Source of the DNA: Chara braunii
Lineage: Eukaryota > Streptophyta > Charophyceae > Charales > Characeae
Assembly: GCA_003427395.1 (NCBI GenBank)
Contig: BFEA01000949.1
Coordinates: 343,585-370,251, forward strand
Reading direction: 5' to 3'
Length of the DNA stretch: 26,667 nt
The notes under the pieces were generated by a model that worked only from the letters and a program-made list of their open reading frames with translations, searched no databases and was not told the origin of the DNA. Of the stretch, positions 20,569 through 26,667 are shown one piece after another. Position numbers and translations under genes: made by a program. Position 1 is the stretch's first letter; each line of letters begins with the position of its first letter.

Positions 20569-20580
20569 TTGGTATCAGAG
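20569..20580 (+). other. Primer-binding site of element C (initiator-Met tRNA)
   Basis: TTGGTATCAGAG matches the common plant PBS TGGTATCAGAGC up to its last base, where T replaces C. It lies one base after the CA end of the LTR-like region. Confidence 0.85.
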
Positions 20581-22112
20581 TGGAGATTGGACTTGGGAGT
20601 CCAGAGGGTTGAGCGCAACAGGGGCAACTTCTCTTTCTGGCCCTAACTGGCGGGAAGTGCCATGGTGGCTCTTTGTCTTCACTAAAGATCCAGTGGAAGA
20701 GAAGATCTACAGGCGGTGATCGCAGCATATCAGTTGGGGATTGATCAGGCACCCTGAGCCTGTCTGAGTGCCTGACAGGAAGTGGCGAGAACAGGGGTAT
20801 TTCGCCATCCACCCATCTGACCTCAGTTGATGACTGGGATCAGGGTGGCGTATTATACCCTAATCCAGTGATTACTGGGTGGCGGCTTCAATCCCAGTGT
20901 AGCGCTGAGGGAGGATTGATCACGGATCACCTCCTGCTAAATTAACCCTTCTCAGGGCTAAATTTAGCACCAGCGGCTCATACCCTGCAGTGGCGAGATA
21001 TCTTCAGGAGAGTTTTCTCTCGCCACTGGGGCAGATTCAATGTATCTGAGTGTTGGGGGTGAATCGCCACATCATACTGGGCATGATCAACAAGTTTCAG
21101 GAGATTCTGTACGTGGGAAGCTCTGGAAGATTGTCTGCAAGGACTGGCGAGACCAGGGTTTGGCAGCCATAGCCAAAGCTTCATCACCCACTGAGGGAAA
21201 TACTTCAAGTGAGTCTTTTCCATATGAATCCCTGAGTAGCGATTAGATTAGCATCAGTAGAAGTAGGATTGATGGTCTGTCTGTCAGTAGTGTAACAATC
21301 GTGAAATTGTCAGACTGCAAGACAACCACATTCATCTTCTACCTCCCTACCCTGACTCCTATCTCTCCATCTATTGACCTGTTCTGACTCTAAATTGTTC
21401 TGGGACTGCCTGACAGTATTGCGCTGCATCCTGTATGGTCATTCTGTGAATTCTGTACTGAAAAAGTAGTGATACTGTGGATTTGAGTTTTGCGCTGAGT
21501 CTAATTATAGTCTAGGCTACCTAGGGTCAGTCATAACTCAAAATCTGACCATCAGAATTCAAGTCTGTCAGTCTGGGGTGAATCGCAATTCTATTTTTAG
21601 CAGCTGTGCTAAATCGCTAGTCCAGAAACACTGTATTTGAGTCATAACAGTGTATTCCTGAAACTCGCCATACCTGGGGTTATTTCTGTTGATGTCAACA
21701 GTGGCAAAATTTGAGTTTGGGGCTGTCAGGGTGGAGTCTACTAAATCGCTACTACCTGTTATTGTGTTTCAGTCAGTTCTTGCCTGCTTCCATCAATACT
21801 ACTAATGTGCTTTGCTTTCTGATGGGCTCTGGAATATTAGTGACCCTTGGGATGCTGTGAAAGTGCACTTTGCAACTTCAGTGAAAGTTCAGTGTCAGGA
21901 ATGGGAAATCATTAGTGAATGATTTTACTGGACATTCTGTCACCCTGATTGCTGACCCCAGTGGTCCTATTCCAACCCTAACCACCTGTGCCCACGAACC
22001 CACATCTCTTTGTGAACTGACAGTGCAGCGAAATTGGAGTGTCTGAGTGAGCTGTAAATCGCTGCACCCCTTGCTGTTCCATTTTGGCTTTGTTGTTGTT
22101 CTGTGAGGGAAA
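20581..22112 (+). other. Long untranslated leader of element C
   Basis: About 1.5 kb separates PBS and gag start, against about 290 bp in element B. The word TGGCGAG recurs here and in the LTR-like region. A perfect 11-bp inverted repeat, CAGTGGCGAGA (20988-20998) and TCTCGCCACTG (21018-21028), forms a stem with a 19-nt loop. Such leaders can hold packaging or dimerisation signals; none is proven here. Short ORFs such as 20531-20719 and 21040-21246 are unrecognised. Confidence 0.55.
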
Positions 22113-23741
22113 ATGTCTGACGCAGCTGACACAGGTGCAGGGAAGGTTGAGGTCGTGATCAAGGCTGAAGGAGAACCTTCAGCCTCAACTCCTCCTCCCC
22201 CTCCCCTGACCCCTGCGGAGCGACGCAAGAGAGAGATTCAGGAAAAACTGTGAGAGCAATAGGCGCTGCTCGCAGAAGCAGAGAGGCAAGAGGCTGCAGA
22301 GCTGGAAGCTGCAACAGATGCTTCCAGAAAAGAGCACCTGATGCAGCAGGCTCAGAAGACTTTTGCGGATGCTAGAGTGGCCCAGTGTACCAGGGACCTG
22401 GTTGAGCTGGTATTATTACAAGACAAGCTTACAGCCAGCCATTTCACAAACTGGGACGAAAGGATCCAGAGGTTGGAGACCAGAGTGTTTGATCTGGGAA
22501 CTCAGCAGTCTAAGATCCTGGATGCCATCCAGAATCTGACTGCTCAGTTAACAACAGCCAACCTGATCTCCCCTTTGGTCCCTGTGGGCCCCTCTCCTAA
22601 AACCCCAAAGCCTTCTCAGCCTTCCTCTTCACCTCCTTCCTCTTCTCACTTTTCTCGTAAGTTTTCTCCCTCTGTCTCCTCCCAGGCCAAAGCCACACCT
22701 CCTCCCACCTTTGCTGCTGTTGTTGCTGGGGACCACAGAGGTCCCAAGATTCCTGCCCCCAGCAAATTCAAGGGGGATGACCCCAAGATTGATGTGGGGG
22801 ACTGGACCGCTGGAACCCGGGCCTATCTGAAGGGGTTCCAGTGTCCGGAGCAGCAAAAGGTGGCCACCGTTGTGGGGCTGCTGGAGGGGCCTGCCCAGAA
22901 ATGGGCTACCTCTTCAACAAGTGCCCAGAGCCAGATTTCGGAGGACTGGGCATTGGCACTGGGGGCTGACAAACTTTTGCAGGCCCTGGAGGACAGGTTT
23001 GCAGACAAGGAACGTGCCCGCAAGGCTGCTGACAAGATCGTACGCCTTGGACAGCAGCGTTACAGCGGTAGTCTGCAGGCCCTTTTTGCTGAATTTGAGC
23101 AGCTCACCTCCACCCCTGGATTGGTTATGTCGGCTGATGATCTGCTGACTAGCTTTTGCAGGGCTGCGCCTGAGAAGTTCTCAGTCGCTTTGTATAGCGC
23201 CGGGCACAAAGACTGGCACTCATTTGGACGTGCAGCACTGGACATGGAGGCCAAGCTCCACGTTCAAGCCCCCTCCAGTGACAGGAGGAAAGGCGCCTTC
23301 CCTCGCGGTGGTAGAAAGGGAAAGGCGGCCTTTGCTTATGCGGGTTCTGGATCATCATCTGATGCAGGATCCCGGCCTGGTACACCGCCAAGTGGGACTG
23401 CAGCAGCTGCTGTTCCAGATGTTGCAGCAGTTGTCCAGCAGCTGCAGGCTGCGCTGGGGGCCTTTCAAAAGGNCGGNTCTNCCTCCAGCACANCCTCCAG
23501 CAGCAAGGGGAAGAGCCAGGGACGTCGCTCTTCAACCCCTGCCCGNCGCCCTAATTTGCCACGTGACGTCCGCTTTCCTGCAGACCCCCTCAACCCCAAC
23601 ACCCTTCCCTGGCATGATTTGAAGATACAGGAAGGGGTGTGGAGGAAGAGGAAGGAAAAGGGGGTCTGCCTGAGGTGTGAGGGGCAGCACTTTTTGAAGG
23701 ACTGTCCCTACATGCCCAGTCCAGCTCAGTCAAAAAACTGA
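22113..23741 (+). pseudogene. gag: Gag polyprotein of element C with two early stops
   Basis: The start ATG 22113 (MSDAADTGAGKVEV) is in frame with the long open part from 22341. Full span is 543 codons including the stop. In order: an acidic, Pro-rich N-terminus, a coiled coil (about 22210-22550), a Pro/Ser linker (22570-22710), a retrotransposon-gag capsid region (about 22740-23250), a low-complexity linker with several Ns (23330-23530) and a zinc knuckle CLRCEGQHFLKDC (23667-23705). The knuckle spacing is CX2CX3HX4C, one residue shorter than the usual CX2CX4HX4C. Stops TGA 22251 and TAG 22260 interrupt codons 47 and 50. Past them the frame is intact to TGA 23739, so the copy may be only mildly decayed or translated from an internal Met such as 22341. 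Confidence 0.85.
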
Positions 23742-23767
23742 AGCTGAACCTGGGGACGGCAGTTCCC
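23732..23767 (+). promoter_or_regulatory. Probable -1 ribosomal frameshift site at gag/protease junction
   Basis: The gag frame reads TCA AAA AAC TGA. A AAA AAC (23732-23738) is a canonical X XXY YYZ slippery heptamer in the correct phase, immediately before the stop. A -1 slip gives AAA AAA CTG and enters the protease frame, which stays open to 24409. Downstream, GGGGAC (23752-23757) can pair with GTTCCC (23762-23767) around a GGCA loop, 13 nt after the heptamer; this is longer than the typical 5-9 nt spacer. A second possible stem, TGCTGCA with TGCAGCA, follows at about 23771-23802. The heptamer is seen; function is inferred. Confidence 0.75.
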
Positions 23768-24409
23768 TCTAGTGCTGCAACTGCATCTGCAGCTGCAGCA
23801 ACTTCAATTGAGACTCACTCCTTCCCATCCAGTGTGGGAGCTGCACGGGCAGCATCCTTTACATATGAGGATCCTGACCTGGATCAAGAACCGAACCAGT
23901 CTGAGTGTCAGGCTCTTGCTGCTTTTTTCTTTCATCTGAGAGAACAAAAGCAAACCAAGTCTGACCTCATCCTGCTTCGGCCCCTGATCAACCATCGCAG
24001 GATCAAGGGGTTGTTAGACTGTGGAGCCACCAGAAATTTCATGTCTCCCAGTGCAGTCAAAAAACTGCACCTGGGCATGAAAGTGGTGCAACTGCAGCAA
24101 CCGCTGCAGGTTAGGATAGGCGACTCCACTGTCTTGACCATCAGGGAGAAGGTCAGGGGTATCCCTGTTACCTTCGACAGCGTTGGAGAAGTCGGACACA
24201 GTCTGAACTTCTACATATCCCCTGATTTGCCCTTTGACCTGGTCTTCTCTATGCAGTGGCTGAGAGGAGTCAACCCAAGGATCGACTGGCAGATCCCCAA
24301 GGTTGAACTGCCAAACAGCAAGGGGGTGTATCAGCCTTGTGGCAGCGGGGAAAACACTCAAGTGGCGGGCTTACGCAGTTTCTTTCTTGCTGCATTATTG
24401 ACTGGTTAG
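23738..24409 (+). CDS. Retropepsin-like protease of element C, with DCG active site
   Basis: The frame is -1 to gag and opens at the slippery site. About 80 Ala/Ser-rich and acidic residues lead to the protease. The active-site motif reads LLDCGATRNF (Asp at 24017), so the residue after the catalytic Asp is Cys instead of Ser or Thr. The second conserved block reads DLVFSMQWL where related proteases have D-[ILV]-[ILV]-L-G-M-D-W, so the Gly and the Asp are replaced. The order and spacing of both blocks match the element B protease. The protein ends with TAG at 24407-24409, and no RT follows. Either activity is altered or this copy is degenerating. Confidence 0.8.
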   Translation: MKLNLGTAVPSSAATASAAAATSIETHSFPSSVGAARAASFTYEDPDLDQEPNQSECQALAAFFFHLREQKQTKSDLILLRPLINHRRIKGLLDCGATRNFMSPSAVKKLHLGMKVVQLQQPLQVRIGDSTVLTIREKVRGIPVTFDSVGEVGHSLNFYISPDLPFDLVFSMQWLRGVNPRIDWQIPKVELPNSKGVYQPCGSGENTQVAGLRSFFLAALLTG

Positions 24410-24448
24410 CCTATTCAGTTGAATGACTCTGTGCGGCGTTTGTGCCAA

Positions 24449-24485
24449 TTTTTTAACTTTTTTTTTTTTAATTTTTTTTTTTTTT
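24449..24485. repeat. T-rich tract between element C and the exon
   Basis: Two T runs mark the place where element C sequence ends. They may also act as the polypyrimidine tract of the following splice acceptor. Confidence 0.8.
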
Positions 24486-24519
24486 GGTGTGTGTGTGTCT
24501 GTGGTATGGATCTTGATAG

Positions 24520-24627
24520 CTGGCAGGAAATGACATGAACAAGGATATCATTGCAGATGATGGAGGGATCGATACTCTTCTGGGGGTTCTGGCTGCGTAC
24601 AGCGATCAGCCAAGCATACCTCAACAG
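24520..24627 (+). CDS. Probable host-gene exon encoding an armadillo repeat (ARMC6-like)
   Basis: A 36-codon open block lies between a possible acceptor (T-rich tract, then TTGATAG) and a donor (CAACAG followed by GTACAT). The translation contains AGNDMNKDIIADDGGIDTLL, which has the armadillo pattern of Asn-Lys, Ile, Gly-Gly-Ile and Leu-Leu at the right spacing. The leading AGND resembles ARMC6-type proteins as I remember them. The acceptor could instead be GGCAG at 24522-24526. Armadillo repeats are helical protein-binding units. Neighbouring exons are not found; element C lies upstream and an R copy 140 bp downstream, so the flanking introns have been invaded by mobile elements. Family assignment is moderate; the coding nature is fairly convincing. 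Confidence 0.6.
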
Positions 24628-24738
24628 GTACATACTACGTAGTACTAATTACAAACTAGCTTCTTTTTTTTTTCGTTATTTTTTTTGCCAGCATTGTACT
24701 TTGCTGTGTCAGCACTGTCAGGTCCGTTTTCGTTTTTC

Positions 24739-24739
<1 letters not shown>

Positions 24740-24769
<30 letters not shown>
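24740..24769. repeat. T30 homopolymer
   Basis: A run of 30 T directly before R copy 5. Its length is likely uncertain in any assembly. Confidence 0.95.
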
Positions 24770-24771
<2 letters not shown>

Positions 24772-25165
24772 AAGGAAAATGAGCGATAGCGAATTCCAAA
24801 AACCAAGCAGCATCATACACATGAAACCAGATAGCCTTGACCTCGAACCAAACGCGGAATTGCAACTCGAGTTCCACCAAATAGGAGTACAGCAAGAGCT
24901 GACGAGTGACAATGTTGGAATAGTCTCATCATCATCAACAATGAACCAATGTCGAATCCCTATCTGGCACTCAGCGCCCAGACTATGAATGGCAGATCCT
25001 ATCTAGCCTATCTACGATGTCGCTGGTGACGTCAACAGCTTCCCGAAGTACGAGCAGATCTCGGCCAATGCCGTTCGCCTTAAGCACCAGGTATGTCTCA
25101 CGCTTCACTCACAACCTCGATCCCCCACACAGATGCCACGTGCACCCAAGGACCACCATGTGCCT
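24770..25165 (+). repeat. Dispersed repeat family R, copy 5
   Basis: It starts GCAAGGAAAATGAGCGATAG and keeps the complete landmark order: CTTGACCTCGAACCAAACGC, GACAATGTTGGAATAGTC, GCGCCCAGACTATG, GACGTCAACAGCTTCC, AAGCACCAGGTATGTCTC, CAGATGCCACGTGCACCC. It is about 18 kb from the nearest other copy and follows a T run instead of (TAA)n. Several frames are open, but indels and non-silent changes against copy 2 argue against a conserved protein. Confidence 0.8.
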
Positions 25166-26023
25166 CCTCCAGCAACGCGCAGGCCAGCTTGGCTATGGCT
25201 GCCTGCTTCTTCCCTGCTTGCCTGTGAGCGCGTAGGCACTCGCTTCAGCAGCTGGCGCAGCAGCGCTTGCGCATAAGCAGCGAGTGCCCGAATGTCTGGC
25301 CAGTGGCCAGGCCCTTTCCTTTATGGAAAGTGGCTGCCAGCCGTGGGCTGCCAGGCTGGCCTGGGCCTCCCCACGGAAGCCCCTGTCCCAGGGAATCTTC
25401 CACAGGGCCTGGGGTAGGCCCCAAGTGGCTGAGCCACTGTCCCAGGGAATTTTCCACAGGGCCTGGGATGGTTACCCGTGTCCAACTGCCAGCGGCCTGT
25501 GTTCAGCTCATGCCCCGTGTCTGGCCCAGGGCCTGCCTCAGATACATTTGGAAAAAGGCAGGCAGGGCCTGGGCTCACTCAACGAACTGACGCTGTGCAA
25601 CTGCCTGAATTTCCTCCTGTCGTGTCAAAACACAAACAGGCCTCTCGTCACTTGTCAGGCCTGCCTTCACTTAGGCCGGCCTTTCTCACTGAAACAGGGC
25701 CCAGTGGGCTTTCTGAGGCTTTTAGCCTCACAATATCTTTTTTTCTTTTTTCTTTTTTCTTTTTTCTTTTTTTTATAAACTACACTGTTTTCTTCTCTCA
25801 AATTCTTTTTGTCTCTCGCTACCTTTCCTACCACTACTCCTAGGACTATATAGAGGGGACCCCTGCAAGCATAGGGCCTTGCCCCCTGCTCCAACAGCGG
25901 TAGTCAGAGATGGGGTGGGGGCGCCAGTGGGGGTCCGGCTAACACAAAGACCGAGCATTTTGCCAGTAGCTGCGCCTCCCTTTCTCATCGTCCCCCAGCC
26001 CTCATCGAGTAGCAGCAGAGGCT
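25166..26023. other. No recognised gene; CAGGGCCTGG-rich repeats
   Basis: A 31-bp unit, CTGTCCCAGGGAATCTTCC onwards, occurs at 25383-25413 and 25437-25467 with two differences; each has CCCAGG and CCTGGG arms. A hairpin TGAGGC-TTTTA-GCCTCA (25715-25731) is followed by a T-rich tract (25738-25774). A TATA-like ACTATATAGAGG lies near 25846. Confidence 0.55.
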
Positions 26024-26146
26024 ATGGCCAACACTCTCCCACACACCGCACACAATCCACTCACGCTCGCACTCACACCCGTGTTGGTCATAGACCCCAC
26101 TAATACCGATCAGGGGTATCCAGAGGACTATCACAGTCCGTTGGCA
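26024..26146 (+). CDS. Possible first coding exon (low confidence)
   Basis: ATG at 26024 (context GGCTATGG) opens a frame reading MANTLPHTAHNPLTLALTPV and then VIDPTNTDQGYPEDYH, up to a consensus donor GCA-GTAAGTG at 26147. A TATA-like box lies about 180 bp upstream, but another ATG (25909) precedes this one with its own short frame. The 3' side runs into the tRNA-derived sequence on the other strand. No domain is recognised, and an open block of 41 codons can occur by chance. Confidence 0.25.
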
Positions 26147-26159
26147 GTAAGTGCACCGC

Positions 26160-26232
26160 AGGCGGTCATGGGGCTTGAACCCACAACCTCCTGAATGCCA
26201 CTTGCGTGCCTAACCAACTGAGCTAAGCCGCT
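26160..26232 (-). repeat. tRNA-derived sequence (SINE head or tRNA pseudogene)
   Basis: On the minus strand a box A (TAGCTCAGTTGG, complement of 26214-26225) and a box B (GGTTCAAGCCC, complement of 26171-26181) have tRNA-like spacing. The T-arm pairs well (GTGGG with CCCAT). The acceptor pairs only in part (GCGG with CCGC), and the D and anticodon stems are poor, so a functional tRNA is unlikely. The layout resembles heads of plant tRNA-derived SINEs. The 3' end of the element is not identified. Confidence 0.75.
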
Positions 26233-26261
26233 GGATCTTTTTTTCCCTTAAAGTGCGTCTT

Positions 26262-26275
26262 CATTTGCGTGCTTT
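26262..26275. repeat. Target-site duplication, copy at A-tail side
   Basis: CATTTGCGTGCTTT. It matches CATTTGTGTGCTTT at 26395-26408 with one C/T difference. Confidence 0.85.
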
Positions 26276-26277
26276 GC

Positions 26278-26287
26278 TTTTTTTTTT
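26278..26287 (-). other. A-tail of the U6 retrocopy
   Basis: Ten A on the minus strand follow the U6 body after a 9-nt AATATTAAAC-like spacer. A genuine U6 gene would end in a T run on its own strand. Confidence 0.85.
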
Positions 26288-26296
26288 GTTTAATAT

Positions 26297-26394
26297 TGGG
26301 ACCATTTCTCAATTTACGTGTGTCACCTTGCACAGGGGCCATGTTAATTACCCTTCTCTGTATCGTTCTGATTTTAACGGATGTCCCGATGGAC
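26297..26394 (-). pseudogene. U6: U6 snRNA retropseudogene
   Basis: The minus strand aligns over its full length to U6 spliceosomal RNA. It retains the ACATCCG block, AACGATACAGAGAAG (with the ACAGAGA box), CATGGCCCCTG, CAAGG, GACAC and TTGAGAAATGGTCC. The catalytic AGC triad reads AAC, and about four extra bases (GGTAAT-like) sit between ACAGAGA and the triad. There is no TATA or upstream sequence element before the 5' end and no terminator T run. With an A-tail and target-site duplications it is a retroposed, non-functional copy. Confidence 0.92.
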
Positions 26395-26408
26395 CATTTG
26401 TGTGCTTT
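26395..26408. repeat. Target-site duplication, copy at U6 5' side
   Basis: CATTTGTGTGCTTT abuts the 5' end of the U6 copy without any extra base, showing that insertion was full length. Confidence 0.85.
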
Positions 26409-26540
26409 CCTATGTCAGGTTTTGTTCTTTTTACCTTTTATGTCAGGTTTCAGTGTCTTTCAGGATTCCGATCATCTTCGGTTATGGGTGCATGAAAACT
26501 TTTTTTTGTGGGAATTAGGAATTTAGGACAAGATTCAGCA

Positions 26541-26560
26541 ATATATATATATATATATAT
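26541..26560. repeat. (AT)n microsatellite
   Basis: Ten AT units. Confidence 0.95.
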
Positions 26561-26667
26561 GAGTCGGTGAAACTCCGACGAAACAGTTTGTCACAGCCCC
26601 TCGTTTGTTGTCCTCTTCTCCCTCTCTGCCTACGGTTTACTGGGCAGTTCTATTTGACGATATATAT

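Noticed and set aside
25715-25774. Hairpin plus T run resembling a bacterial intrinsic terminator
   Set aside because: The context is eukaryotic with no upstream operon; a chance hairpin next to a T-rich tract.

Overview
The window looks like repeat-dominated nuclear DNA from an intron-bearing eukaryote. Evidence: Ty3/gypsy-type retrotransposon remnants whose primer-binding sites match a plant-type initiator-Met tRNA 3' end, a retroposed U6 snRNA copy, a tRNA-derived SINE-like sequence, many microsatellites, scaffold gaps (Ns), and one exon-like coding block with splice signals. A streptophyte plant or charophyte alga (Chara-like) is my best guess; it is a guess, not something the sequence proves. 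I see no bacterial operon, CRISPR array or rRNA.

Layout. 1-2.7 kb: no gene, but a field of imperfect palindromes containing a seven-unit tandem array of ~98-bp hairpin repeats. 2.7-7.4 kb: (TAA)n tracts alternating with four copies of a ~400-bp dispersed repeat (here family R) and two LTR-like fragments. 7.4-10.1 kb: a degenerate repeat zone broken by (CA)n, (CT)n and (AGT)n. 10.1-12.9 kb: no recognised gene; several inverted repeats, a long GC-rich hairpin and an 86-bp minisatellite that contains an assembly gap. 12.9-13.9 kb: the 3' end of a chromovirus pol gene (integrase core, GPY/F, chromodomain), broken by stops. 14.0-18.1 kb: an LTR-like stretch, PBS, gag and protease of a second element. 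19.6-24.4 kb: an LTR-like stretch, PBS, long leader, gag and protease of a third element, with a canonical -1 frameshift heptamer at its gag stop. 24.5 kb: a probable host exon coding for an armadillo repeat. 24.8 kb: a fifth R copy. 26.2-26.4 kb: a tRNA-derived sequence and a U6 retrocopy with target-site duplications, both on the minus strand.

How it fits together. No complete functional gene is visible. The most economical reading is gene-poor DNA, probably intronic around 24.5 kb, that was repeatedly invaded by LTR retrotransposons (gag-protease parts retained, no RT or RNase H seen) and by retroposed small RNAs. The U6 copy carries A-tail and TSD marks of LINE-type retroposition, although no LINE is visible here. 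The strongest results are the U6 retrocopy with its near-perfect TSD, the in-frame A AAA AAC slippery site at the gag stop of the third element, the hairpin satellite at 1.0-1.7 kb, and the isolated armadillo exon.
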